Source: JAABRB01 sp963735025 (GTDB lineage: Bacteria; Pseudomonadota; Gammaproteobacteria; Burkholderiales; SG8-39). From it: a stretch of 64,000 bases of DNA. The notes beneath the pieces are model-generated. The model was not told the DNA's origin. It saw only the letters and a program-made list of their open reading frames with translations, and ran no database searches. The stretch spans positions 124,001-188,000 of the forward strand of contig CAVTJG010000008.1 of the NCBI GenBank assembly GCA_963735025.1. Reading direction: 5' to 3'. Below are positions 50,037-59,888 of this stretch, in pieces (the first letter of the stretch is position 1; each line of letters opens with the position of its first letter). The translations under genes and the position numbers were made by a program.

Positions 50037-51229
50037 TCAGCTGAGCAAGGAACCGGATCGCTTCGAGTCCGACTTGAGCGCGATCACCGCCAGGGCGAAC
50101 ACGCAAAAAAGGATTCCCGCGAAAAAAGTAAAAGACGGACCAAGGCGGTCCCACAGCAAGCCCGCCAGAATGCTCGCGAACAGCAGCGTCATGCCGCTCA
50201 GCAAGTTGAAGAAGCCGAAGGCGGTGCCGCGCAGATCGGCCGGCGCGGTGTCGGCGACCATGGTCGCCAGCAGCCCTTGAGTGATGCCGAGGTGTAGCCC
50301 CCACAGACCGACACCAAGGAAGACAAAGCCCCAGGAGTCGACGAGGGCCAGCACCGCGTCGGCGAGAATCAGCACCAGAATACCGAGCGCCAGAAGCGTA
50401 GTGTGGTTCACGCGGTCCGAAAGTCTGCCGAACGGATAGGCGGCGATCGCATACACCACGTTCATCGCGACGAGAACCAACGGGATCCATGCAGCCGGGA
50501 GACCGCCTTGCAGGGCGCGCAACGCGAGGAACGCCTCGCTGAATCGCGCCAACGTGAACGTGGCGCCGATCGCGACAACCCACCAGTAGGCACCACTCAA
50601 TCTCGAGATTTCGCGCCAGTGGATGGGGTTGACGCGCTTCGCGCCCGGGCGCCGCTCCGGCTCCCGTACTCCGAATACCAGCAGGACGACGGCGAGTGTT
50701 CCCGGTACCACCGCGACCCAGAACACCGCGCGGAAATCGTCAGCCCACAACAGCATCAATCCCACCGCCAGCAGCGGGCCGGTGAACGCACCAACCGTAT
50801 CGAGCGATTGACGCAAGCCGTAGGCGGCCCCGCGGACCTCCGGCGGAGCGATATCGGCGACCAGAGCGTCACGCGGTGCGCCGCGTATTCCTTTGCCGAT
50901 CCGGTCCACGAACCGCGCGGCGAACACCGTGCCGGTACTCGACGCAAGGGCAAACAGCGGCTTGCTCAGTGCCCCGAGGCCATAGCCGATCACAGCCAGC
51001 GCCTTGCGCCTGCCCAGATAGTCGCTCAACGTGCCGGAGAACGACTTTGACGATCAGCGCAGTCGCTTCCGCGGTGCCTTCGATCAGCCCTACGGTCAAG
51101 CGCGCTTGCGCCCAGAACCGAGACCAGGAATACCGGAAGCAGGCTGTGGATGAGTTCCGAAGAAACATCCATCAGCATGCTGACGAAACCGAGCACCCAG
51201 ATGCTTGGCGGGATCTGCGGCCGAGCCAT
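50037..51229 (-). CDS. MFS transporter (two frameshifts)
   Basis: Starts at 51229 (MARPQIPPSIWVLGFVSMLM). Extra bases near 51097 and 51042 break the frame; removing both gives VLGASALTVGLIEGTAEATA and then IVKVFSGTLSDYLGRRKAL, the conserved MFS loop 2-3. The rest is intact to 50037 with motif-A-like DYLGRRK and a second-half loop DRVNHTTLLALG. Corrected length is about 396 residues with about 12 helices. Similar proteins are annotated as multidrug or sugar-phosphate-like antiporters; substrate unknown. Confidence 0.78.
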
Positions 51230-51392
51230 TCGGGTTATGTGTGCGGATCAAGGGCTACCCACTTCTCCGCACAAGGGAGCCAGACTCGATCTGCATACGG
51301 CGAGCGACCCGTGCATCCGCGGCAGCACGCAAACCGGTACGAAAACGATTGCAACCGATGCGTCAATCCGCGCGGATCGCAACGTCTGCCGA

Positions 51393-52894
51393 TCAGTCCA
51401 GGCCGTGGGTGCGCCTGCCGGCGGATTGCGATTGGATGCTCTCGGGACGCTCGGTGAAGAAGAGCAGATACCCGCCGTGTTTGCTCACCGGTTTGAGCAG
51501 CGCCATCATCCCTTTCGGCAAGCTGCCGATCTCGGCAGCCTTGATTGCAACGAAACTCGGGCCTTCCTCAAGTCGCCTTGCGAGCTGTTCGGTGTCGAGC
51601 GCCTCTTCCGCCTTCCCATGACTGTAGAAGGCACCGGAAATCGGACGCTTGCCGAGAAAGACGAGCGCTTCGCGCCCCTTTCGATGGAAATCGTAATCGG
51701 CGACCAGGGCCTTGGTCGACTTGATTTCGTCCAAGCCGGACAGCGGCAGCGCCAAAAAGAAAGGCCAGCGACAGAAGCAAAGTGAAAGCCACGCCACCGA
51801 TCAAGAGGCGCTCCACACTTGCGCGATCGCGGGTGCCGCGCAAGCCAGTCACTCGCCCACAGCGCGAACGCCGGAATTCCGGGCAGTACGTACGGCCACA
51901 GCACGTTGCTGGCGGCGGTGAAGAACACGATCGGTGCAAGCCCCCAGAACAGAAGGTAGACGCGCCAGCTTCGGTCTGCGGGGATGGCCGCGGGTATGCC
52001 GCCCGTCTTGCGCCACACCAGCGCGGCGACGGGCAGCAGGATAGTCCACGGCAACAAGTCGACGAACGCAAGTAACCAGATCGTGCCACGCGGATGACTG
52101 TGAGCGCTACCGTACAAATCGCCCGACCATCCCGGCGTGACAAAGCGATGCCAGTGCTCCCCGACGAGGAAATAGTCGAGAAACCCGGGCGTGCGCCACT
52201 CGGCGAGAACGTACCAGGGCGCAGCGATCGCCAGCGCGAGGACACCACCGCGCAACCAGGGCAATTCGCGCCAGGCGGTGGCCACGTTGCGCGTCGTCAC
52301 GGCCCAGCCGGCGACTGGCAATGCGATGAGCACGAGCGCGATCGGCCCCTTGGCCAGCAATCCGACACCGGCGGCCACGAACAGTAGCCATCGCTCGCGC
52401 TTACGCTCCGCATCGTTGCCGTAAAGCCCGAGCCAGAATCCGCGCATCGCCAGGGTGGTGCTCAAAACGAGCGTCATGTCGGTCATCACCGCCCCGGCGG
52501 CAACGAAGAAGAGCATCGAGCCGATGAGCAGCGCCGACGCGTACAGCGCTTCACGGCGGGAACGCCGCGCAGACAGATCCCAAACCAGCCACGCGACCCC
52601 CATCCCGGCAAGCCAATGCGGCAGGCGTGCGGCGATTTCGTTGATACCGAAGAGCTTGAAACTGGCGGACGTCAGCCAGATCGACAGCGGCGGTTTGGCC
52701 CAGAATGGCACACCATAATCGAACCACGGCGTGACCCAGTCGTTGAGCTCCACCATCTTCCGGGCGATCTCGGCATAGCGCGCCTCCGTCGTGTCCATCA
52801 GAGGATAGACGCCTAGCGTAAGCACGCGCCCGAGAACCGCCGCAACGAGTAAGAGAAGCAGGGCTCGATTCGTTACCTCGCGGTGCCTCCTCAT
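51393..52894 (-). CDS. ArnT-like glycosyltransferase, GT39/PMT family (two frameshifts)
   Basis: Starts at 52894. The N-terminal part has the PMT-family catalytic loop: DTTEARYAEIARKM near residue 34 with the acidic pair, then WAKPPLSIWLTSASFKLFG. Many helices follow. Extra bases at about 51830 and in the A-run 51754-51758 shift the frame twice; corrected sequence reads RHPDRASVERLLIGGVAF and LALPLSGLDEIKSTK, ending at 51393. Corrected length is about 499 residues. It would transfer a sugar from a polyprenyl-phosphate donor to lipid A or another envelope acceptor in the periplasm. GT2 and GtrA upstream would supply the donor. Confidence 0.82.
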
Positions 52895-53916
52895 TCTCCC
52901 ATCTCGACCTTCTTCTCCTGGACGGACTGGGGCGCACTAGGGCTTGAAGGCTGGAAGTCCTCGATCAGATACATCGGCCGGCGCTTGCTCTCCAGGAACA
53001 GGCGGCCCACGTATTCGCCCACGACGCCGAGCGCCATCAGCTGCAGGCCGGCGAGGAACAGCATCGTCACGATCAACGTCGGAAACCCCGGCACCGGATC
53101 ACCGATGATCAGTGTCTTGAAAAGGAAATAGAACGCGTACCCCAGTGCACCCGCCGCGCTCACGAAGCCGGTGTAGGTCGCGACCTTCAGGGGCGCAGTC
53201 GAGAACCCGGTTATGCCTTCCAGCGCGAAGTTCCAGAGCCGCCAGTAGCGCCACTTGGTATTTCCCGCCGCTCGGGGGTCGCGGTGATATTCCAACGTCA
53301 TCTGGCGAAATCCGATCCACGCGAAGAGCCCCTTCATGAAGCGGTTCCGCTCCGGCAGCTCGTTCAGACCATCCACCGCTCGGCGGCTTAGCAGGCGGAA
53401 ATCGCCGACGTCCGCGGGGATCGGCACCTCGCTGAGCCGGTTGATCACGCGATAGAAGGCGTGGGCCGTCGCGCGCTTGAGCCAAGAGTCGCCGCTGCGG
53501 CTCCGCCGACGCATGTTGACGACGTCCGCGCCTTCGCGCCAGGCATCCACCATGGAGGGAATCAATTCTGGCGGATCCTGAAGATCCGAATCGATTACGA
53601 CGACGGCTGCGCCCCGGGCGAGGCGCAGGCCGGCGCTCATCGCCTGTTCCTTTCCGAAGTTGCGGCTGAAACGGACCACGGCGATCGCGGGAACGAGCAC
53701 GTGCAGCTTCTTGAGAATCTGCGGAGTTGCGTCACTGCTGCCGTCGTCCACGTAGATCACCTCGTACCCACCGGGAATTTCGGATACCGCTGCCAGAATG
53801 CGGCGATGGAATTCGGGCAGCACGGCCTCTTCGTTGTAGACCGGCACGACAACGGAGAGCGTGCAAGCCGGCACCGTTCCGGACGCGATCCTGGAACTGG
53901 AACCATCGAACATCAT
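52891..53916 (-). CDS. GT2 polyprenyl-phosphate glycosyltransferase (GtrB/ArnC-like)
   Basis: 341 residues from ATG 53916. The N-terminal GT-A domain has SVVVPVYNEEAVLPEF and the DxD-type VVIDSDLQDPPELI. The arginine/aspartate region PADVGDFRLLSRRAVDGL follows, and two C-terminal membrane helices precede the tail KRRPMYLIEDF. It should make a polyprenyl-phosphate-linked sugar on the cytosolic face. It overlaps the start of the ArnT-like gene and the end of the GtrA gene, forming a three-gene set for sugar modification of the envelope. Confidence 0.9.
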   Translation of the reverse strand: MMFDGSSSRIASGTVPACTLSVVVPVYNEEAVLPEFHRRILAAVSEIPGGYEVIYVDDGSSDATPQILKKLHVLVPAIAVVRFSRNFGKEQAMSAGLRLARGAAVVVIDSDLQDPPELIPSMVDAWREGADVVNMRRRSRSGDSWLKRATAHAFYRVINRLSEVPIPADVGDFRLLSRRAVDGLNELPERNRFMKGLFAWIGFRQMTLEYHRDPRAAGNTKWRYWRLWNFALEGITGFSTAPLKVATYTGFVSAAGALGYAFYFLFKTLIIGDPVPGFPTLIVTMLFLAGLQLMALGVVGEYVGRLFLESKRRPMYLIEDFQPSSPSAPQSVQEKKVEMGE

Positions 53917-54275
53917 GCGAACGTCCAAGAGCGGTTGTAGGTATAGGTAATGACAAGAACTAGGAGGGTGGCGGCAATTTGAGCTACCAGGTAATGCCAG
54001 GCCAGTATATTCGTACCCGCCCAGACGATTCCTCCGTTCAGTGCAGCGCCAAGTGCAGCGACGATCAGGAAGCGCGGCAGCGCCCTGCGATGACGGTGGT
54101 TGCCAGGAAACGTGAATCGCCGGTTGCCGGCATAGGCAATCAGGGCCCCGCAAGCGGCGCCGATAGCCGCCGCGATCGAAGGGGAGACTCCAAACCCCTC
54201 GACCAGCGCCAGCAGGACAGCGTAGTGCCCGCCGGTGGCGAGGCCTCCGATCAAGGTGTATCGGGCAAATTCCAA
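53913..54275 (-). CDS. GtrA-family membrane protein
   Basis: 120 residues with four hydrophobic helices and the GtrA features FARYTLIGGLATGGHYAV at the N-terminus, NRRFTFPG mid-protein and YTYNRSWTF at the end. GtrA proteins are thought to flip polyprenyl-phosphate sugars made by GtrB-type GT2 enzymes, whose gene overlaps this one by four bases. Confidence 0.88.
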   Translation of the reverse strand: MEFARYTLIGGLATGGHYAVLLALVEGFGVSPSIAAAIGAACGALIAYAGNRRFTFPGNHRHRRALPRFLIVAALGAALNGGIVWAGTNILAWHYLVAQIAATLLVLVITYTYNRSWTFA

Positions 54276-54361
54276 GCAACGCTCCGAGTGGCCGACGAGT
54301 CGACCTGCATGGTACAGGGCTCGGCATTCAGCACGCGTTAGGATCTTATAAAGATTCCAAG

Positions 54362-54380
54362 GGCCCGGGAATCCCGGGCC
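54362..54380 (-). terminator. Hairpin abutting the DUF3025 stop codon
   Basis: A perfect 9-bp stem GGCCCGGGA / TCCCGGGCC with a 1-nt centre begins at the stop codon of the DUF3025 gene. On the minus strand it is followed by CTTGGAATCTTTAT, only weakly T-rich. It may end the DUF3025 transcript before gtrA. Confidence 0.5.
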
Positions 54381-55213
54381 TATGAATGCTTCTCGCGACG
54401 GCGACCCGGCCGAAACTGGCCGACGTCGTCATAGTAGGCAGGATCATCGCTCTCCGGCGTCCACCCCGGAATCCCCAGGATCGGCAACGGCGCGAGACTC
54501 CGTGTCGAGGCGAGCGCATCCGGCGCGGCGAAGTACTCGGCAGCACGCGTGTCGAGCACGGTATTGAGCGCGTCGGTCGGCCACTCGAGCGCGTCGTCTC
54601 TCGCGTCCAGGATCAACGCCTTCGCCGTGAGACCGCGAAACGGCGCGAGGGCGGTCTCCAATATCGCGTGGCCGAAGACGTGAAAGCGCATCCGCTGCCG
54701 GACGTCGGAACGGCGCTGCCAGAAGAGTTCCTTCCAGCGAAAATCGCGCAGGAGCTTCGACAGCGACGGATCCGCGCAGGCGACCAGCACGCCCCCCTCG
54801 TCGAACAGCGTGAGCACGTCGCGCGCCGTACCGCGGAGCGGATGGCCGCGCCGCTCGCGAAGTTCCGCGCAGTGACGGCGGTTCAGCGTGGCCTTCGTGT
54901 GCGGAAACGCAAGCCATATGAGCGCGTTGAAAAGGTCGTGCCAGCTCGATTCGCGCGTCGGCACGGCACCGGTCTCGAAAACGCGTTCTTCGTACGATCG
55001 GGCGGTCGCATCCGGGTGAGCCCCGGCGGCGACGAATCGCAGGGCAGCGCCGCCGCCCGTGGCGATCTTACGGTCGGCGGCAATCGCGTTAAGCGCGTCG
55101 AGCGCAGGAAAATCGGTTTCCGGAAGCGCCGCGACGAGCGACCTGACCGATGCGAATATCGGTGACGCAATCAGCGCATCTCGATTCCAGCGGGGCGCTC
55201 CGTCGAGCGTCAT
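54380..55213 (-). CDS. DUF3025 protein
   Basis: 277 residues. The family signature is clear: SSWHDLFNALIWLAFPHTK near residue 89, RRGHPLRGTARDVLTLFDEGG near 120, and FGHAILETALAPFRGLTAKA near 180. The C-terminus PAYYDDVGQFRPGRR is also typical. DUF3025 occurs next to pyrC in many betaproteobacteria; its function is not known. It begins 9 bp after the pyrC stop. Confidence 0.85.
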   Translation of the reverse strand: MTLDGAPRWNRDALIASPIFASVRSLVAALPETDFPALDALNAIAADRKIATGGGAALRFVAAGAHPDATARSYEERVFETGAVPTRESSWHDLFNALIWLAFPHTKATLNRRHCAELRERRGHPLRGTARDVLTLFDEGGVLVACADPSLSKLLRDFRWKELFWQRRSDVRQRMRFHVFGHAILETALAPFRGLTAKALILDARDDALEWPTDALNTVLDTRAAEYFAAPDALASTRSLAPLPILGIPGWTPESDDPAYYDDVGQFRPGRRREKHS

Positions 55214-55222
55214 CGGGCCGAT

Positions 55223-56257
55223 TCAGATGAGACGCCAGGCGATCCGTTCGCCGGCCCTGAGCGGCACGAGCGTTTCGTCGCCGAACGCAATCGCGGGCGT
55301 GACGTCCAGCCCGCTTTTCTCCAGGGTCACGCTTTCGGTGTTGCGCGGCAGCCGATAGAAATCCGGGCCGCGGAAACTCGCGAATGCTTCCAGCCGATCG
55401 AGCGCGCCGGCCGCATCGAACGCTTCGGCATACAGCTCCAGGGCGGCGTGCGCCGTGAAGCAGCCGGCACACCCGCACGCGCTTTCCTTTTCGGACCGTG
55501 GGTGAGGCGCACTGTCGGTGCCGAGAAAGAACTTTTCGCTCCCGCCTGTGGCCGCGCCGACGAGCGCGGCGCGGTGCTCCTCTCGTTTCAGCACCGGCAA
55601 GCAATACCAGTGCGGCCGGAGGCCGCCCTGGAACAGCGCATTCCGGTTGTAAAGAAGGTGGTGCGCGGTGATGGTCGCCGCGATGTTCGGCCCTGCGGAT
55701 TGGACGAACGAAACCGCATCGCGCGTCGTGACGTGCTCCAGCACGATGCGCAAGGCGGGAAAACGCTGCGCGACGTGCGCGAGCACCGATTCGATGAATA
55801 CCCGCTCGCGATCGAAGATGTCCACTCCGGGCGTGGTTACCTCCCCGTGCATGAGCAGCGGCACGTCGGCCCGCTGCATCGCCTCCAGCGCGGGATAGGC
55901 GCGCTCGATCCGGGTCACACCCGACTCCGAGTTGGTGGTTGCACCGGCCGGGTAGTACTTCACGGCGTGCACGAACCCGCTCGCCCGCGCCAGGTCGATC
56001 TCGGCCGCGGTCGTGTTGTCGGTCAGATACAGCGTCATCAGAGGCTCGAACCGAGCCCCCGCCGGAAGCGCCTCGAGGATGCGCTCGCGATAGCTGCTGG
56101 CCAGCGCCACTGTCGTGACCGGCGGCTTGAGATTCGGCATGACGATCGCGCGTGCGAATTGCCGGGCGGAATACGGCAACACGCTCGCCAGCGCGGCGCC
56201 GTCCCGAAGGTGCAAGTGCCAGTCGTCCGGCCGAACGAGTGTGATGCGCTCGGTCAT
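55223..56257 (-). CDS. pyrC: Dihydroorotase
   Basis: Zinc enzyme closing carbamoyl-aspartate to dihydroorotate in pyrimidine synthesis. 344 residues, class II (PyrC) length. The metal histidines are in DDWHLHLRDG near residue 11, the carbamylated lysine in HAVKYYPAGATTNSESG near 98, and further ligands in LLMHGEVT and LEHVTTRDAV; the catalytic aspartate is in LGTDSAPHPR. The start overlaps the rsmI stop by four bases. Confidence 0.95.
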   Translation of the reverse strand: MTERITLVRPDDWHLHLRDGAALASVLPYSARQFARAIVMPNLKPPVTTVALASSYRERILEALPAGARFEPLMTLYLTDNTTAAEIDLARASGFVHAVKYYPAGATTNSESGVTRIERAYPALEAMQRADVPLLMHGEVTTPGVDIFDRERVFIESVLAHVAQRFPALRIVLEHVTTRDAVSFVQSAGPNIAATITAHHLLYNRNALFQGGLRPHWYCLPVLKREEHRAALVGAATGGSEKFFLGTDSAPHPRSEKESACGCAGCFTAHAALELYAEAFDAAGALDRLEAFASFRGPDFYRLPRNTESVTLEKSGLDVTPAIAFGDETLVPLRAGERIAWRLI

Positions 56258-57108
56258 CGCTGGCGCGCTTTCTCGAGGTCGAGCGCTGTCGCGTACAGTG
56301 CGTTCCGCGGGGCGCCGGTGATCGTCGCGGCCAGCTTCACCGCCGTCCTTACGGGAAGCTCGTCGAGCAAGGCCTCGAGCACTTTCCGCGCTTCCGAATC
56401 ATCGTCTTCGGGCGCCTGCGCTCCCGAGACGATCAGCACGAACTCGCCGCGTTGTCGATTGGAGTCCTCGGCGAGCCAGGCATGTGCATCGGCAAGTCGA
56501 CAGGCATGGACCGACTCGAACATCTTGGTCAGCTCGCGCGCGATCACCACGTCGCGGTCTTTCCCCAGCAATTCCGCCAGATCGACGATGCACTCGAGGA
56601 TCCGGTGCGGCGCCTCGTACAGGACGAGCGTATGGGGAAAATCTCGCCATTGCTCCAGGGCGCGCCGCCGCGCGACGCCCTTCGACGGAAGAAATCCCAG
56701 AAATACAAAGGGTCCCAGTGTCCCCGACACCGAAAGTGCGGCGGCAAGTGCGCTCGCCCCGGGAATCGGTATGACCTCCTTGCCGGCGGCCAGAGCGAGC
56801 TGGACGGCCCGAGCACCGGGATCCGAGATTCCGGGCGTGCCCGCATCGCTCACGAGCGCGACGTCGCGCCCCGCGTCCAGCGCGGCAACGACTTCCTGCG
56901 CCGCACGTTCCTCATTGTGCGCATGCAGGGACCTGGACTTCGCCTCGATTCCATGGTGACCGAGGAGCGCACGCGTCACGCGAGTATCCTCGGCGAATAT
57001 CACGTCCACGGCCCGCAGCACTTCGAGCGCGCGGAGCGTAATGTCGGCCAGGTTACCGATCGGCGTGGCGACCACATATAATCTCCCACGCTCCTTCTCC
57101 CGAATCAT
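56254..57108 (-). CDS. rsmI: 16S rRNA (cytidine-1402-2'-O)-methyltransferase
   Basis: Methylates C1402 of 16S rRNA with SAM. 284 residues from ATG 57108 (MIREKERGRLYVVATPIGN). Tetrapyrrole-methylase fold with ATPIGNLADITLRALEVL, VALVSDAGTPGISDPGA and the PIPGASALAAAL loop. An upstream in-frame ATG at 57135 would overlap the divergent lpoA start. It heads the conserved rsmI / lpoA-yraN-diaA-dolP region but is transcribed with pyrC. Confidence 0.93.
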   Translation of the reverse strand: MIREKERGRLYVVATPIGNLADITLRALEVLRAVDVIFAEDTRVTRALLGHHGIEAKSRSLHAHNEERAAQEVVAALDAGRDVALVSDAGTPGISDPGARAVQLALAAGKEVIPIPGASALAAALSVSGTLGPFVFLGFLPSKGVARRRALEQWRDFPHTLVLYEAPHRILECIVDLAELLGKDRDVVIARELTKMFESVHACRLADAHAWLAEDSNRQRGEFVLIVSGAQAPEDDDSEARKVLEALLDELPVRTAVKLAATITGAPRNALYATALDLEKARQR

Positions 57109-57120
57109 CGCCCTTTCGCC

Positions 57121-58179
57121 ATGCTGCCCGCGCATCGTTTGCGTCGCGTTCTCACCGCACTGCTCGCGGCGGTCTGCTCAAGCGCGGCATTCTGCGCGGC
57201 GCAGGGCGATACGGCAAGCGCCGGTCGCGGCGCAATTGCCCTCGTGCTGCCCTTCTACGAGCCTGCGTTCAGTCCCGCGGCCGAGGCCGTGCGGCAGGGC
57301 GTCGAGGCGGCAAATCGTGTGGACGGAAATCGGTACTCCATCCAGCTCTGGCATACGAATGCCGAGCCGGACAGGATTCTCGCCGCGTACGACTCGGCCA
57401 TCGCTGCAGGCGCGCAGGCGGTGATCGGCCCGATGACGCGCGAGGGCGTCGCGGCACTGGCTGCCGCGAACCGCGACGGGCCTCCCACGGTGGCGCTCAA
57501 CCACGGCGAGTCGGGCAAGCCGTTGCCGCGCGGAATGTACGCTTTCGGCCTGGCGCTCGATGCCGAAGCGCGGATCGTGGCGCAAACGATGTGGCGCGAA
57601 AATCTACGCAACGTGGCAGTCGTGGGCACCACGACCCCCCTCTCGCAGCGCTCGGTCGCCGCGTTCGCAGACGAGTGGCAGCTGCTCGGCGGCCGGTTCA
57701 CCGATGTATTCTCGGTTCCTCCGGACGCCGAACTCGGTGTGCTCAAGCAGGCGCTCGTCGACAAGCCGCCGGAAGCGGTGTTTCTGGCTGCAGAGCCCGA
57801 ACGCGCCCCGTCGCTGCGACCCTACCTCGGCAGCCAGATGCGGGTGTGGATGACTTCGCAGATCAATACCGGCGGCGCGACGCCCCTTGGCGCGATCGAC
57901 CTGGCCGGCGTGCGTTTTCTCGAGATGCCCTGGCTCTTGCAGCCAGATCATCCCGCCGTCGCGATCTATCCGCGTGCACCGTCGAGCGGTGGCGATCTCG
58001 AACGATTTTACGCGCTGGGCATCGACGCCTTTCGCATCGCCGCAGCGCTCGTCGACGGCCGGGTCAATCCGGAGATCGACGGCGTGACCGGGCGCATCCG
58101 GATTTCGCCGGACGGCAGCGTCCTGCGCGAACCCGTTGCGGCGACGTTCCGCAATGGCGTGGCCGTCCCGCTGAAATGA
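57121..58179 (+). CDS. lpoA: LpoA/LppC-type penicillin-binding-protein activator
   Basis: 352 residues. The N-terminal signal segment with cysteines (AVCSSAAFCAAQ) is not a clean lipobox. The periplasmic-binding-fold domain of LpoA/YraM follows: IALVLPFYEPAFSPAAEAV, AQAVIGPMTREGVAALA, and GIDAFRIAAALVDG near the end. It is much shorter than E. coli LpoA (about 680 residues) because the N-terminal TPR-like domain is missing, as in many betaproteobacteria. It probably supports peptidoglycan synthesis from the periplasm. Its start is only 12 bp from the rsmI start, on opposite strands. Confidence 0.82.
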   Translation: MLPAHRLRRVLTALLAAVCSSAAFCAAQGDTASAGRGAIALVLPFYEPAFSPAAEAVRQGVEAANRVDGNRYSIQLWHTNAEPDRILAAYDSAIAAGAQAVIGPMTREGVAALAAANRDGPPTVALNHGESGKPLPRGMYAFGLALDAEARIVAQTMWRENLRNVAVVGTTTPLSQRSVAAFADEWQLLGGRFTDVFSVPPDAELGVLKQALVDKPPEAVFLAAEPERAPSLRPYLGSQMRVWMTSQINTGGATPLGAIDLAGVRFLEMPWLLQPDHPAVAIYPRAPSSGGDLERFYALGIDAFRIAAALVDGRVNPEIDGVTGRIRISPDGSVLREPVAATFRNGVAVPLK

Positions 58180-58529
58180 CCATCGACCGGCATGCCGCCG
58201 GCCGCGCCGCCGAGCGCCTGGCGGCGCAGTTCCTCGCTGCGCGCGGTCTCGTGATTCTGGAGCGCAATTTCCGGTGCCGTGCCGGCGAGGTGGATCTGAT
58301 CGCGCGCGACGGCGCCACACTCGTATTTGTCGAAGTCCGCCTCCGCGCGGGCAGCAAGTTCGGCGGTGCCGCAGGGAGCGTCGACGCACGCAAGCAGGCC
58401 AAGGTGCTGCGTGCGGCCAGGTTCTATCTCGCCAACCAGCCGGAACGGCCATGCCGCTGCGACGTCGTCGCCCTCGACCGGCTGGATGCCGACCGGATCG
58501 AGTGGATCCGCGACGCATTCTCGGCATGA
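58176..58529 (+). CDS. yraN: YraN/UPF0102 nuclease-fold protein
   Basis: 117 residues, overlapping lpoA by four bases (ATGA). Endonuclease-like fold with RNFRCRAGEVDLIARDG (Glu and Asp of the PD-(D/E)XK core) and LVFVEVRLRAG. Biological role unknown; the gene is nearly always in this neighbourhood. Confidence 0.9.
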   Translation: MTIDRHAAGRAAERLAAQFLAARGLVILERNFRCRAGEVDLIARDGATLVFVEVRLRAGSKFGGAAGSVDARKQAKVLRAARFYLANQPERPCRCDVVALDRLDADRIEWIRDAFSA

Positions 58530-58623
58530 CCGCAGGCCCGTGCCAACGAAGCGCGCCACCGTCCGAGGTGTCGTGATTCTCCGACATGGGCCTGTGCCGG
58601 TGTGACTGGTAGAATCGGGGCCC

Positions 58624-59226
58624 GTGAGCAGCCCAATGGATCTCGTCGCACGCGTTGCCCAGCATTTCTCGGACAGCGCCCAGGTCAAGCTCGCGGCGAA
58701 GAATTCCCTTTCGGCTCCGATCGCGCAGGCCGCGGAGCTGATGTCCAAGTGCCTGCTCGCCGACGGGAAGATTCTCGCATGCGGAAACGGCGGGTCCGCC
58801 GCGGATTCGCAGCACTTCGCGGCAGAGCTCCTGAATCGTTTCGAGCGCGAGCGCCCCGGGCTTGCGGCAATTGCGTTGACCACGGACAGCTCGACGCTCA
58901 CCTCGATCGCGAACGACTACGACTACCAGCAGGTGTTCTCGAAGCAGGTGCAGGCGCTCGGCAAGCCGGGCGACGTGCTGCTCGCAATCTCCACGAGCGG
59001 CGGCTCCCGGAACGTACTGGCTGCGGTAGGCGCCGCCCACGATCGCGGCATGAAGGTCGTCGCGCTGACCGGACGGGGTGGCGGCGACCTGGGACGAACG
59101 CTGCGTGCCGACGATGTGCATGTGTGCGTGCCGCACGACGTGACCGCGCGCATCCAGGAGGTGCATCTGCTTGCGCTGCATTGCCTTTGTGACGGGATAG
59201 ACTGTCTCTTGCTGGGACCGGAGTAA
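58624..59226 (+). CDS. diaA: SIS-domain protein DiaA (phosphoheptose-isomerase-like)
   Basis: 200 residues. SIS fold with ILACGNGGSAADSQHFAAEL near residue 50 and LLAISTSGGSRNVLAAV near 119. Sequence alone does not separate DiaA, a DnaA-binding initiation factor, from GmhA, sedoheptulose-7-phosphate isomerase. The yraN-diaA-dolP order favours DiaA. A GTG at 58624 is used here; ATG 58636 is also possible. Confidence 0.82.
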   Translation: MSSPMDLVARVAQHFSDSAQVKLAAKNSLSAPIAQAAELMSKCLLADGKILACGNGGSAADSQHFAAELLNRFERERPGLAAIALTTDSSTLTSIANDYDYQQVFSKQVQALGKPGDVLLAISTSGGSRNVLAAVGAAHDRGMKVVALTGRGGGDLGRTLRADDVHVCVPHDVTARIQEVHLLALHCLCDGIDCLLLGPE

Positions 59227-59229
59227 GCC

Positions 59230-59847
59230 ATGAAGCTAATATTTGCCCTGCTTTTCGTGCTGGCCGCGGGGACGTTATCCGGATGCGCCGCCGTGGTGGT
59301 CGGCGGGGCCGTGGCGGGCGGCGCCACCGTGGCGATGGATCGGCGTCCGCCCGACGTGATGGCTACCGACGAGCGGCTCGAATGGACCGCGCAAGACCGC
59401 ATCGAGGCGAAGTTCAAGGACCAGGTTCACGTCAATGCGATCAGCTACAACCGCAACTTGTTGCTGATCGGGGAGGCTCTCACCGAGACGATCAAGGCCG
59501 ATTCCACCAAGATCGCCCAGGGCGTCGACGAAGTGAAGACGGTGACCAACGAGATGTCCATCGGCGCACCGAGCTCGATGACGGCGCGCGCAAGCGACAG
59601 CTACATCACCAGTCAGGTCAAGGCGCGGCTGGTCGGCGAGTACGAGAAAGTAAACCCCGAGCACGTCAAGGTCGCGACTGAAGCCGGGGTGGTCTATCTC
59701 ATGGGCCTGGTGACGAAGAGCGAGGCCGAGGTCGCGACGAAGGTTGCGCGGACCACCAGCGGCGTCAAGCGAGTCGTCCGGGTATTCGAATACATCCCGG
59801 ATTCGAAAGCCAACCCGCCGAAGCCCCCGCCCAAGACGTCGCAATAG
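59230..59847 (+). CDS. dolP: DolP-type BON-domain lipoprotein
   Basis: 205 residues. A lipobox LSGC at about residue 19 marks an outer-membrane lipoprotein. Two BON domains follow: DRIEAKFKDQVHVNAISYN and then SYITSQVKARLVGEY...VYLMGLVTKSEAEVA. A proline/lysine tail ends the protein. DolP supports outer-membrane integrity and associates with anionic lipids. It follows diaA by three bases. Confidence 0.9.
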   Translation: MKLIFALLFVLAAGTLSGCAAVVVGGAVAGGATVAMDRRPPDVMATDERLEWTAQDRIEAKFKDQVHVNAISYNRNLLLIGEALTETIKADSTKIAQGVDEVKTVTNEMSIGAPSSMTARASDSYITSQVKARLVGEYEKVNPEHVKVATEAGVVYLMGLVTKSEAEVATKVARTTSGVKRVVRVFEYIPDSKANPPKPPPKTSQ

Positions 59848-59888
59848 TGGCACGGCGCTTTGGGCGGGGCTTCGGCGCCCCGGAGCCC

